Below, piece after piece: positions 1-10,301 of a stretch of DNA of 64,000 bases. Position numbers and translations under genes: made by a program. The notes under the pieces are model-generated. The model did not search any database, had not been told where the DNA came from, and saw only the letters and a program-made list of their open reading frames with translations. Within the stretch, counting starts at the first letter, position 1. Each line of letters begins with the position of its first letter. Source of the stretch: Clytia hemisphaerica (Eukaryota; Cnidaria; Hydrozoa; Leptothecata; Clytiidae); NCBI GenBank assembly GCA_902728285.1, contig CACVBU010000953.1, forward strand, positions 248,001 to 312,000, in the 5' to 3' direction.

Positions 1-326
1 ATCATGATAATATATATGATGCTTTAAGTTTCAGCTACGTTGTTTAAGAATAAAAGTAACAGGTCAAGGATGTTATGTTAGCACTAACAAAAGCTAGAAG
101 AAATGTATAAATGAAATGGAGTATTGTAATAACAAAATGACCAAGGCATCAGTAATTGTGATTAAAGAAAACAATGACGTCTTATTTTTAATTGTAAAGA
201 ATGAATTTGGGAACGTTCGCTTTTTGAAAGTCTTCAAGGTATTTTATTGAAGTTATTTGAGGCTTTCGTCAAGCTCAACTGCCTTAATGTAAGTAAGACT
301 AAAAAAAGTGAGTTACTTTTAAGGCT

Positions 327-605
327 TTGCTGAATGAGAGTATTATCAAGTTAAAAGCGAAGATGTACTCAATGTACCATCACGCTCACTACAAAGATAA
401 AAAGAGACTGGTCTCAATTCAATCAAAGAAAGCAAAAGGTGTAAAGAACTGTACCCAACAAAAGAAAATCGAACACGTGGATTATATTAACACGCTGATT
501 TATTATATTGATGACATTCATTTTTCTATAAGAGATCAATACAGATGTAAAGACAACAATTTGATTATTTCATTTATAGCTTTATTTATTTATTTTCTAA
601 TTTGA
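327..605 (+). pseudogene. Possible C-terminal fragment of a Polinton-type family B DNA polymerase
   Basis: The open frame contains LKAKMYSM followed about 25 residues later by KKAKGVKNC and then IEHVDYINTL. This order (a K/R-AKMYS block, an AKGVK block, then a DY...L block) is what I know from the C-terminal part of protein-primed family B DNA polymerases of Polinton/Maverick elements. Only the last 60-70 residues are recognisable; the catalytic palm motifs are not seen upstream, where the frame is closed. It is therefore at best a remnant. The opposing minus-strand ORFs next to it would fit a Polinton, whose genes lie on both strands. Recognition is from memory of the family and is not certain. 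Confidence 0.35.
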
Positions 606-1220
606 TGTAACGGTATATTATGAGTAATAAAATAATGTAACAATTTAAATATTTTAAAATTAATTGTTTCAAATTTCTGACCCATTGTTCATCAACTAAG
701 AGTTCTTGTTTGGAATATTTGATTTCATCATTCATCTGTAGCGTCTTGTTGCAAATTTCGTTGGCTTCCTCTTCATCGACCACTTTAAGGAGATTCGAAA
801 ATGCATCTTCTACAAATTGCTTAGTCTCCGTTGTGAGACAGTAGTGATGAAGTTGACTTGGGTATTCCTCCAAACATCCTTCGCACATTTCTCGCCGCAC
901 TTGCAAGACTTTTTCTCGCATGATCTTAAAAACACGTTTTGCATTTCATTTTTGAACTTCTTTCGTTTCCATTCCAAAAGATAACCAGTGACATTAGCGA
1001 TGAGAAGATCAGCTTTGTCAGGAGAGAAAATGATCGAGTTGGTATGTTGCCCACTAAGTTTTTGAGTTATGATAAAAAATTCCTCTTCTTGATCAAAGTA
1101 GTTTTCGATATTGAAATTTAAGGTTCGGTCATTCTTCCACCTTGAAATTCTGCTCAAACACCGTTTCTTCTTTGGAGCATCTGAACAGGATAAACTTCTT
1201 TTTTGATTTGGTGTTGCCAT
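586..1220 (-). pseudogene. Two overlapping minus-strand ORFs, probably one frame-broken accessory gene
   Basis: A 136-residue ORF (1220-810) and a 111-residue ORF (921-586) overlap in different frames. The first starts MATPNQKRSL and has a basic patch PKKKR; the second has a cysteine/histidine motif CEGCLEEYPSQLHHYC. The predicted switch is in a T-rich run near 930, and upstream and downstream of it each frame looks coding, so a single gene broken by one indel is likely. The C-x2-C...PSQ...H-x2-C pattern resembles a small zinc-binding segment I associate with transposon or Polinton accessory proteins in cnidarians, but I cannot name the family. No function is proposed. Confidence 0.35.
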
Positions 1221-1388
1221 TGTTTAACAGAGAGATAAAAAATATAAATCCAAGGGAGTAAAGAAATCCTCTAGTAGTGAACCAAGTATTCCAGATCTTA
1301 TAGCAAACTCGAACGAAGCTCATTTTTCTCGTTAATGAAAAAGACAGAATATTTACCCATAGCTTAAATTAGGTTTGTGGGAGCACAT

Positions 1389-1528
1389 TTTCAGCACTAT
1401 TTTTCACACATTGAATCATTTTTCACACATTGAGTTGTTTTTCACACATTGAGTCGTTTTTCAGACATTGAGTCGTTTTTCACACATTGAGTCATTTTTC
1501 ACACCTTGAGTCGTTTTTCACACCCTCA
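1389..1528. repeat. Tandem repeat, 19-bp unit, about 7 copies
   Basis: The unit TTTTCACACATTGAGTCGT is repeated head to tail with one or two changes per copy (CAGACATT, CACCTTGAGTC, ATTGAATCA). The copies are similar enough to suggest recent slippage or unequal exchange. Confidence 0.9.
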
Positions 1529-1529
1529 C

Positions 1530-2144
1530 TTTGAGCATGCTGTGCCAGAACTATCATAATTCTTCTACTATGACATAAAACCAAGCTAAAATCCTTAAAA
1601 CTCAAAATTTTAAAGTGCTGATAACTTCTAAACTATTTATTCAATCATTTTCAAATTTTGACACGTGATAGGCATTGATAATACAAATTTAAAAAATCTA
1701 AAGAAAATTTTTGAAAACGATGACGTCATCATTTATGATGTCATCAAATTTTGAATATTTTACTCATCTTCAGCATAGATTTTAAGAAAAAATCTTCATG
1801 GAAATTGCAAAACCGGCAATTATGTTAAAGAACAGTCTTTTACCTTTCAGAATCTTCAAACAGAATCGAAATATCTTTATTGGTTCGACTGTAATAGACA
1901 TTTTTGTAAACCATACATTCGGGCTTTTTTCCGACAGGTGGAAATTTTGTGATGACGTTATCAGTTTTTGAATAACGTCATCAAATTTTATTTTCTTCCT
2001 GGAAAATTATATCATGATGGAGAACATCTTTACCAAATTTCATGGCCATAGCTCTTTTAGATCGAAAATAATCGAGGGTGGTAGATTCTACCCCCCCCCC
2101 CCTGGGGATACAAAAGTCAAAAAAGCTTGGGGCTAATAGGGTTA
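1530..2144. other. Gene-free stretch with iterated GATGACGTCATC words
   Basis: No coding exon seen. The words GATGACGTCATCATT, GATGTCATCAAATTTT, GATGACGTTATC and AACGTCATCAAATTTT recur in both orientations at about 1720-1755 and 1950-1990, and a run of 12 C lies at 2091-2102. This looks like another degenerate inverted-repeat element, but its ends were not found. Confidence 0.4.
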
Positions 2145-2850
2145 AAGTCCATTCACGATAAGTGTGCACTCTTTTTTCTTTTACCTATAACTTTCGAAGG
2201 AATTCATCAATCTTCATAAATTTGGTATCGTTTTGTTGGAGAGATATTTATGAGTGGAACTATTTAAAATCAAAAAATCTTTAAAAATTAAAAAAATTCT
2301 AAAAAAGAAGTTGAAAATGAAGAAGAAAAAAATGAAGATCTTGTAGAAAAGTGCTATAACTATCATTTTCACTGAAGTGAATCCTTAATCATCGAACGTC
2401 ATCACTGTGAAAAAATTTCTCAAAAATAATCATTCAGTCAAAAGATATCAAACAAAGTTATAAGCTGATTGACGTCTAAAAACGCTGTTTTTCTGCTGTT
2501 TTCTGCTGTTTTCTGCTGTTTTTTTTGGGTCAATCACTTATTAACTTTGTATCATAACTTTATATTGAATAAATATTTGAGTGAAATTTCTTCACAGTGA
2601 TGACCTCCTAAGATCAAAGAATCTCTCACGTGAAAATGAAAGTTATAGCTCTTTTCTACAAGATCTTCATTTTCTTCTTCTTCATTTTCATCTTCGTTTT
2701 TAGAATTTTTTTTTTAACTTTTTTATTTCAAATTTTTTCACTCACAAATATCTCTCCAACGATACCAAATTTATAAAGATTGAAGATTTCCTTCAAAAGT
2801 TATAAGTAAAAGAAAAAAGAGTGCACACGTATCGTGAACAGACTTTAGTA
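2145..2850. repeat. Long palindromic (foldback) element, about 700 bp
   Basis: The left arm beginning GTGCACTCTTTTTTCTTTTACC returns in reverse near 2800-2830 as AAAGAAAAAAGAGTGCAC, and the inner landmarks (ATACCAAATTT, TCTCTCCAACGATACC, AGATCTTCATTTTC, CACTGTGAAGAAATTT) match along most of both arms around a centre near 2490-2520, where CTGTTTTCTGCTG is repeated. The outer AAAGTC at both ends extends the arms. Related but diverged copies lie at 39195-39690 and 51530-53075. No ORF is inside, so this is non-autonomous. Confidence 0.8.
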
Positions 2851-2851
2851 T

Positions 2852-4084
2852 GAACTTCGTTTTGAGAAACAGATCATTCGGGAAAAATTTTCAAATGCTG
2901 GTTTTCCTATACGTTTCACAGAAAGTGTAATAAATCAGTTTGAGGAAAAATTGAATGACGAAAGGATCATACCAGAATTTTTATTTAAAGAACCAAAGAA
3001 ATTTATTTTGATTGAAATCCCATTTTGTGAATTAAATGAATCTTTGACTAAACGATTCCTCCAAAAACTCAGAAATTTCACGAAAGATAAAGTCGACTTT
3101 GCTATAAAATGGTCGACAAAATAGGTCAAGCAGTTCTTTAACTGTAAAGATAAAAACCCACATCCTGCCTGTAAGATATATGAGGGTGCATGTACTTGCG
3201 GTAAAAATTATGTTGGTGAGATACAAAGAAATGTAGTGACCAGGTGGGCCGAACACGAGAACATTAAAAAGAACTCTGAACCAGCAAAACATTTAAAGAA
3301 ATTCCCTATCCATAAATTTACTTGGACTATTATTTCCAATGCCCCAGAGAAAACTCATTTAAGAAAGAATTTAGAAGCTTTGATTATTGCTATCAAGAGA
3401 CCCTCACTTAACCCTTTGAGTGCCAGGGTCCTTTTTTCTAAGTTTTTTTTAAAAAATCGCTAGTTCAAACTTTAAGGGCTTATATCTCCTGATCTAGAAG
3501 GAATTAGAAGCTCGTATATAGCTCGTTGGATAGCTTAGAGTCTCTTCTTTCTTTTGGGCGCCTTCGGCGCCGCCCGATTTAGGAAGGGCGTGGTGGGCGG
3601 CGGCCAAGGGGGGGGGGGGTAGGTTAGGGAATTAAAGCAGTCAGGCCCGCTGCGCGGACCTGACTGAACTGATGAAAAGGTGCCCAGTGGTAAAATTTCA
3701 AATCAATTCACTAGAAGACAGAATAAAGTAAAACAGGGCCAAATTTGGAGGTTCTTGGATCACTCGTTGACCAAAAATAGTCAAAAAACGGTCAGAATCT
3801 CAAAAAAGTGAATTTTTGTCAATTTTTTGCATTTTTTTGACTTTTTTGCTTAAAATTTCGCTGGAAAGACTCACTTTTGAATTTTTTTTTGCTTGACCAT
3901 AAAGGACAATCTAATTCCTACGAGTTCGACCAAAAATAACGATTTCTAACTCAAACTGGGCATTACAGGAGGGCTTCGCCCTCCTATATAGCCCATGTCG
4001 TATATATACGACATCGGCACTTAAAGGGTTAACGACCAATTAGACTCCAATAGATTAATTTTATTCAAAAACGGTGTTACATAG
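2852..4084 (+). mobile_element. 3' end of a Penelope-like retroelement (linker plus GIY-YIG endonuclease), split by a MITE
   Basis: One reading frame runs from 2852 with ELRFEKQIIREKF through a linker, one in-frame TAG at 3122-3124, then a GIY-YIG-type domain: CTCGKNYVGE (the GIY-YIG analogue), RWAEHEN (conserved Arg and His), AKHLKKFPIHKFTW, then LEALIIAIKRPSLN. In Penelope-like elements this domain lies C-terminal to the reverse transcriptase and nicks target DNA. The frame is cut at the SLN codons by the TTAA-flanked MITE at 3412-4028. Beyond that element, in the same frame, DQLDSNRLILFKNGVT precedes a stop at 4082-4084, the ending typical of the family. The reverse transcriptase is absent: the palindrome at 2145-2850 abuts the left edge. 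The copy is dead (5' truncation, one stop, one insertion). Confidence 0.85.
3412..4028. mobile_element. piggyBac-type MITE (617 bp), TTAA target site
   Basis: The element is flanked on both sides by TTAA (3408-3411 and 4029-4032). Its ends are CCCTTTGAGTGCC on the left and GGCACTTAAAGGG on the right, the CCC...GGG termini with TTAA duplication expected of piggyBac-type elements. Removing element plus one TTAA rejoins the Penelope-like reading frame perfectly, proving the boundaries. The interior is richer in GC than the neighbourhood (GGCGCCTTCGGCGCC, a 13-G run near 3609) and carries no ORF. A second copy in the opposite orientation is at 57273-57846. Confidence 0.92.
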
Positions 4085-4699
4085 ATTTTACGATAGACAT
4101 TTTATTCCCATAACATATGCATTTCCTTTATTTTAATCATTTTATTGTTTTTAAAAAAATTGAATAAATTTGTACTTTTTTGTTAAAAATTTTTTAAATA
4201 AAATACTTGTTGTTTTTTCTGGTTTACCACAATTTGGAATGGCAAATATAATTGACATTCAACACATTCAACCACTTTTGGATTCAACTTTACTTATATG
4301 TGTACATTCCACTTTTTTGTACTTTCCCGGGATCTTGTTTTACCAAGTTAAGACGCACGGACTTTCTCGAGTTACGACCATATGATGGTCTTTAAAGCTC
4401 AAGAAGCTCTATAAACAATAAAGCTAGTTATTAATATAATAGCAGACAAAGATAAATTACAGTTTGAACAAAAATATCAAATGTACATTTGAAAACTTGA
4501 GCAAATTTCTTTAAAGATTCCAGAAAAATAATTAAAATCATTACTACTGAAATGAACTTCTGACTAAATTACTACTTAGTATTCAGTTTCAAAGACAAGA
4601 AACAAAATTTGACATACAAAACACTTTTTCCAGTCAATGAATCAGCTCATCATCATAACCAGTCTGCCATTTTGTTTGTTTTGATTTGCACAAGTCGCT

Positions 4700-5660
4700 G
4701 CGCTCCTGCAGGGCAAATATCATTTTGACAAGTTTGGATCTGTGTTTTTTATTAAAAGCTTAATATCTTTATTTTTTGTTTTTTGATATTCTTCACTTAT
4801 TCTACATTCTTTTATACCTTTAGAAATACGAGGCATTATTCTGACTGGAACTAAAAAGATAAGTAAATATAAAAAGAAACGTAAAGGTTTTTCGGGTCTC
4901 GAAAACAAGATTTTGACTGCACAACAGACTCAACTGTTACTCCACCTACAACCCTTTCACCTGACAAATTCAACAGGTCCTTTGATAAGATTGAGAAAAA
5001 TCGTCTATTGAAGACAAAAGAGAGAAACAGTGTTTTTACTCGAAAAAGGGCAATCATCCTCACCGTCAGCATCGCATCGTCAACATCATCAAAACGTCCT
5101 TGCTAAGGGAAAAAAATCTTTGACAGCTCCCTTTGAACTCTTTGAAAGACTATCATGCCCTAAACTTTTAGAGAGATGCTTGAAAGAGTATACACAAAAT
5201 CAAAATGAAGTAATCGACAACATCATTGGGCTAAATGTCCAAAGCGCGTATTTTGTGGAAAGTTAAAACTTGAAACAGCTGCAGCGTAAACAATAGTTTC
5301 TTGAAACATGGGAGCAGCAGGACAAGGATTGATTCTGAATAAATTCAGATATTGTGGTCCTAATACGCTTGCTGGTTACCAACAGGAAAACAAGAAATTT
5401 ATCATGCAAGTAGAAAGGTTACGTCACTTTACCGCAGACGGCGTCAAAAACTTCGTTTCTTGAGAAAGAAGGGGAAAAGTTCTGCAAAATCATACCAATC
5501 GGGTGGATTTACAGTTAACAATCTACCAGAAACTGAAAAAAACTGCTAAAAAAGGTTCAAAGGAACCAAAAACTCTTCCTGCAACTGAAACCCATACAAG
5601 CGATGAACCTAAGGAACCTGCAATAATATTTGTTTCGGACGATGACATTTTACAGTATAT
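4700..5660 (+). pseudogene. Decayed ORF of an uncharacterised animal transposon-type protein
   Basis: Coding remnants appear in changing plus-strand frames: LSPDKFNRSFDKIEKN near 4960, LLERCLKEYTQNQNE near 5165-5210, KCPKRVFCGKLKLE near 5230-5270, NKFRYCGPNTLAG near 5340 and ASRKVTSLYRRRRQK near 5405-5455. The order CL...TQNxNE, then CPKxxFCG, then a basic RRRRQKLRF tail recalls a large family of uncharacterised proteins repeated in cnidarian and other invertebrate genomes, apparently transposon-encoded. At least three frame changes and stops show it is broken. I do not know its enzymatic activity; the name is deliberately left open. Confidence 0.4.
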
Positions 5661-6243
5661 TAGATGATTATTTACTGAAATTTTAGAGTTTTTATGTTAT
5701 ATTTGGTGTCCATATGGTTTCTAATCATTTGTAGAAGTTCATTTAATAGATGTCCACCCTTTTTTCCTGAAAATTCTGGCCAGATGCTATGGAACTTCAT
5801 GGATTTTCATGGGAAAAAAATCTTTTTTGTCGAATTCTGAGAAACAAGTATTTTGAGCTTTGAGAAAGGATTGTGACTGATCTAGCCAGGTATTGAGCTG
5901 AAATTTCAGGAAATGTTCAGTGGATACAAAACTGTGTTTTAAGCAGAGAAATTTTTAATTTAATAATTTTTTGACCCCGTATCCAAGAAAAACTGTTTTT
6001 CGGTTGTTGCCTAGCAACCGTTGCTAAGGAAAAATTTTCCCCTGCTGAGAACATGGAACTTTTCATTTCCTATCCATAGATATATAACACTTTATGAAAA
6101 TCTTTGTATAACATGAGAAATCTTTTTTTATTGACTTGACTTTCTTGACTCAAATCTATTGTCATCTCCCTATTGTGAATGCTAATTTTCTAAATTGCCC
6201 GTCTCAGACAAATTAATCGTCTCAGTATAAATAGAACTAATGA
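5660..6243. other. Gene-free stretch with an X-box-like palindrome
   Basis: No exon seen. At about 6004-6016 the sequence GTTGCCTAGCAAC forms a perfect palindrome of the RFX X-box type, followed by a second half-site CGTTGCTAAGG. A similar CCTAGCAACC...CCGTTGCTAAGG block is inside the repeat at 51980-52015, so this may be repeat sequence rather than a working promoter site. Confidence 0.35.
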
Positions 6244-6390
6244 ATAAAAAAAAGGAATAGAAACATGTCCTGGTTATTATTGACGTCAGCAGTTTACTTT
6301 AGCTTCAATTTCACAAAAACTCAGAGATTGGAAAATACCCAAAAGTCATCACTTATTAGGCGAATAAACAAAATATACATGATTGTCACT

Positions 6391-7095
<705 letters not shown>

Positions 7096-7157
7096 GATTG
7101 TCACTGTGTACTTGAATTAACTTGAAATTTATTGCCCGTTTAGGAATAATATGCAAA

Positions 7158-7833
7158 CAGTGAACTGTTATCAGATAGAATAATATCACACTTTGGCTAC
7201 TTCATCATCTATTCAGATTCCCTTTGTAAAGTGATTATTGGTCGTAAAAACAGTTTCTCAAAATCTGATGCGTGGATAGAAATCTCTTTATAAGGGTATG
7301 TTTGCACGGTATTTTTCTCAGTTACGAAGTTTTTAGTTTTGGAAAACCATTGATATTTACTAATCTATTTTAGCTTACAATCTGAAATTTTAGGAGCTGA
7401 AATTTAGTGATTTCATCGATTTTAACTCCTAAAATTAATTTTAGTCTATACGGAAAGAATAACTAATTTAGGTGAAAACTTGACACCCAAATTTCTTTTC
7501 TTAGAAGTGCTTTTTCAAATAGTTTTCAACACTGGTGAATCTATAAAATGAGCTGATTTCAAATATGTAATTCTTATTTGCATTGAGGGGACCGAAGTGC
7601 CCGAAATTTCCAGTTGAAAATAATCAAATTATGTGCATAATATTTTAAAAATTCAAAAGAATATCCAACCAAGCATGAGAAAATATGCAATTAAAATACG
7701 ATAAGAACAAAGAAATGAAATTATTATTACACGCGTATAATAGAATTCCCATTGCAACTAAGGGACCCCTTACAAACACGCTTCATTTTGAGGAGAAAAG
7801 CATGAATTCATTCTATCTGATAATAATTCTGTG
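7158..7833. mobile_element. Inverted-repeat element, 676 bp, possibly hAT-like
   Basis: The left end CAGTGAACTGTTATCAGATA and the right end (reverse: CACAGAATTATTATCAGATA) are imperfect inverted repeats extending into GAAT. They are bordered by ATGCAAA at 7151-7157 and 7834-7840. The intact repeat copy near 19840 has a single ATGCAAATC there. A 7-8 bp duplication and CA...TG ends fit hAT, but no transposase is present, so the superfamily is inferred only. Confidence 0.7.
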
Positions 7834-7959
7834 ATGCAAATCATCGTTTTTTACCTGTTTAAAGTTAAAGTTTTTGAAAATCTTTGCTTCGGTGAGTGAA
7901 ACACAAAATTAATGCATTTTTTGCAGGTATTCAATGACCTAACCTCCAAGCAGCTCTTC

Positions 7960-8330
7960 GTGCTCCACGCATTCCACGCATGCGCTCTAAAGGGAATGGT
8001 TCTGCAAGAAGACCTGCGAAGGTTCTCGGGTTTTCTTTGATGGCCGACACTCTGAAATTTCAGAGTACTTTTCACGATTCAATCGCGGGCATTCGCATTA
8101 ATTTTATCGATTTTCTCGGGCCGTCTTTGGATGCGTGGGATAAAGAAAACCGATTCTACTGCGACCGTGGCTTTTTTGCTCCGAACCAAATCCAAGATGG
8201 CGCCTGAAATTCACGTTTTGGCTCTTGGTCAATGTTTTGATTATTTTTATGGATTTTGAGACTTATAAAGGAAAGTTCAATGTTTCAAATGTTGTTTATT
8301 TAGTTTAGTGTAGCTCTGACATACACCCAC
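7960..8330 (+). promoter_or_regulatory. Candidate promoter with a YY1-like motif upstream of the 8437 gene
   Basis: This 350-bp block is more GC- and CpG-rich than its surroundings and contains CCAAGATGGCGCC at 8193-8205, the core (AAGATGGCG) of the YY1-type element common near animal transcription starts. It lies some 240 bases upstream of an ATG that is followed by a good splice donor. A 75-codon plus-strand frame crosses it but has no recognisable content and I do not treat it as a gene. Confidence 0.4.
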
Positions 8331-8436
8331 AGAAGTGGCTGCTCATACTTATTGACCTAAAAGCTTTGAAAGACTGTTTTGAGAGTTGTATTTTGTACAC
8401 TGATTTTGCTTTGATGTTTTCTCATTTTTGTTCAAA

Positions 8437-9056
8437 ATGAAGGCTCAAACACCAACCAAATTATTACAGGTATGTTCTCTTATGTAATGATTACTTCTCT
8501 CCTGCTATCTGCTTGATCATTAGGAGGAATGAAGCATTTTATCAGAATAATTATAACTTGACGTGTGCGAAATATCTATCAGGCATTCAACCGACAAAAA
8601 AATTGATTCAAACGCCAAGCCAAGAGGTTGACTAGTTTGACTCTAATTATATTGTTGGATATTTGTATACTCTTCTTGGATAAAATATTGGTGAAAATTT
8701 ATGTTTGTTGAGCTTTTTCAAGCGGTTTTGATGATCAGTTTTTTGGGTTGCATACTTTTTGCAATCAGACTTCAAAAACCTTTCATGAGAACTTTTTAAT
8801 AGATTTGGAAGATAAACAAATACCAACTCTAAGTTCTGGAAAGTATTTTCTTAGCTTGAAAAGGTCTAAAAACTCCAAATTAAATGATACTGTTTACGGT
8901 TTCGTAGCCATGATATTTTCAGGTGCTCAAAGGGCATTCCAGCAGCAAAAAAAATTAGTATTTTTGGCAGGTGAAGATTCAGATTGTTCCATGTACAATT
9001 ACCTGTTATCATCTAAAAAAATTCTTGGAAAATTGTCAATACTTCAAAAGATATAG
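8437..9056 (+). CDS. Candidate two-exon small gene, unknown protein (about 107 residues)
   Basis: Exon 1 (8437-8469) reads MKAQTPTKLLQ and ends at GTATGT. Exon 2 (8769-9056) starts after TTGCAATCAG in the same phase and reads TSKTFHENFLIDLEDKQ... to a stop at 9054-9056. The joined frame is open, with an upstream YY1-like promoter motif. The middle of the protein is hydrophobic (YGFVAMIFSG) and a basic LSLKRSKNSK segment precedes it. I do not recognise the family. The acceptor choice is a prediction; the other acceptor at 8581 hits a stop quickly. Confidence 0.42.
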
Positions 9057-9379
9057 AGGTTTTTGCTACTTTAGTTCTTACAAAAAGTTGTTTCCTATAA
9101 AATGATAAATAAATTTTGAAAACTGCGGGCCAATCGGATACCGGTATCTGGTCACGTGTCATAGCTTTTTCCCAGACCCCGAACGCGGTTTTGTAAAATT
9201 TCGCTGGAGAAACTTTTCAGATCATCATATGCCTTAGCAATGGTGATCGGTTATGAGATTATTCAATGACCATATATTCTTTAATTTCGGAAGACTCAAT
9301 CAAAATTATCAAAAATTTGTTTTATACAGACAAATTGACTTTGTGAACCTTTTGTATCTTTTCTTAAAACAAAATCATT

Positions 9380-9575
9380 ACATGTTTTTTTTTATAAGAA
9401 CAAACTATATAAGAACATAAGGCTTCGAGGCCCAAAAATTTAAGAACATTCTAAGAACATTCTTAAAAACATGCATTTTATGAAGAAATTACATTAAAAT
9501 GCTCAAAAAATCCAAAAAACTAAGAACATCCGAAGGCTTCGAAAATTTTTGACGTTCTTATAAAAAAAACGTGTA
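9380..9575. mobile_element. MITE, TATAAGAAC family (word AAGAAC)
   Basis: Ends ACATGTTTTTTTTTATAAG and CTTATAAAAAAAACGTGT are inverted repeats. Inside, AAGAACA recurs at least five times in both orientations. Related copies are at 19220-19463, 43864-44221, 45898-46171 and 49630-49882. Confidence 0.8.
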
Positions 9576-9675
9576 CTCGATGTAAAAAAACAACTTGAAT
9601 CTAGTTTCCAATGTATAACATATGTGGGTTTCAATTGGTCAACATAAGAAATGGTTACAATCAGTTAGTTATCTA

Positions 9676-9728
9676 TATAATAATAGCCGTATGTGTCTGA
9701 AGCCTTTCTCTGCAGCGTTTTTGTTTTC
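9676..9728 (+). repeat. Dispersed 50-bp conserved block, copy 1
   Basis: ATAGCCGTATGTGTCTGAAG followed by CCTTTCTCTGCAGCGTTT also occurs at 58764-58805 with one difference over about 40 bases. The flanks do not match, so it is a short conserved fragment of an unknown repeat. Confidence 0.75.
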
Positions 9729-9954
9729 GCTAGCGATTTTAGCACTCGCGGGCCTTTTATTATGAGGTATTGTTTCATTCAAAAGCAACAGTTCTCTGCC
9801 TGCTTTATTCAAAATACGAATACAGTCAAATCCCCTTGTTAAAAATCATTAACACATTACAAAATTAATTGCAAAATAGAGAAAAAATAGCATTACTCAA
9901 AGCACATTTAACAGTCATCATCTAAATTTTAAGATACGAGACAATTGACGAGAC

Positions 9955-10165
9955 CCCCACAGTCACCTTTCAATTAACGCAATCACGCTAAAAAAATTTT
10001 CAAATCATGTTATCACGAGTTATATTTCCTTTTTATCACCATCACGTTGATCACGTTGGTTCCTCCGATCACACAATCAATCACGCACTTTAAAATCTTA
10101 AATCACGAAATCACGAACTTGAAAAAAACGCCAATTACGCCATCACGAAAACCGCTTTTGGGAAT
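9955..10165. repeat. ATCACG-rich low-complexity repeat
   Basis: The hexamer ATCACG or TCACGA/C occurs about a dozen times in 200 bases (AATCACGC, TTATCACGAG, CCATCACGTTGATCACG, AAATCACGAAATCACG). Similar TCACG/CGTGA-rich stretches are at 24222-24465 and 42360-42490. Confidence 0.7.
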
Positions 10166-10301
10166 TGAATCACCGCGCAGTAGGGATAAAGGCTTATTTT
10201 CGAGATGGCTATCGAAATATATTATAAGAAAGTGTTGTTTTCAATTAAGCTAATTAAATTTAGTGAAAAGCCGTCTTTGATGACGGCTGCGACCTCTAGT
10301 T

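Noticed and set aside
5335-5400. FRYCGPNT as a phospholipase A2-like viral motif
   Set aside because: The flanking motifs fit the decayed transposon-type protein much better, and the Asp/His catalytic part of a phospholipase is absent.
6004-6016. GTTGCCTAGCAAC as a working RFX X-box
   Set aside because: A similar block occurs in the repeat at 51980 and no gene start lies nearby, so it is probably repeat sequence.
7980-8207. 75-codon plus-strand ORF overlapping the YY1-like motif
   Set aside because: No recognisable domain, the motif itself lies in its last codons, and the opposite strand is equally open; it is more likely promoter DNA.
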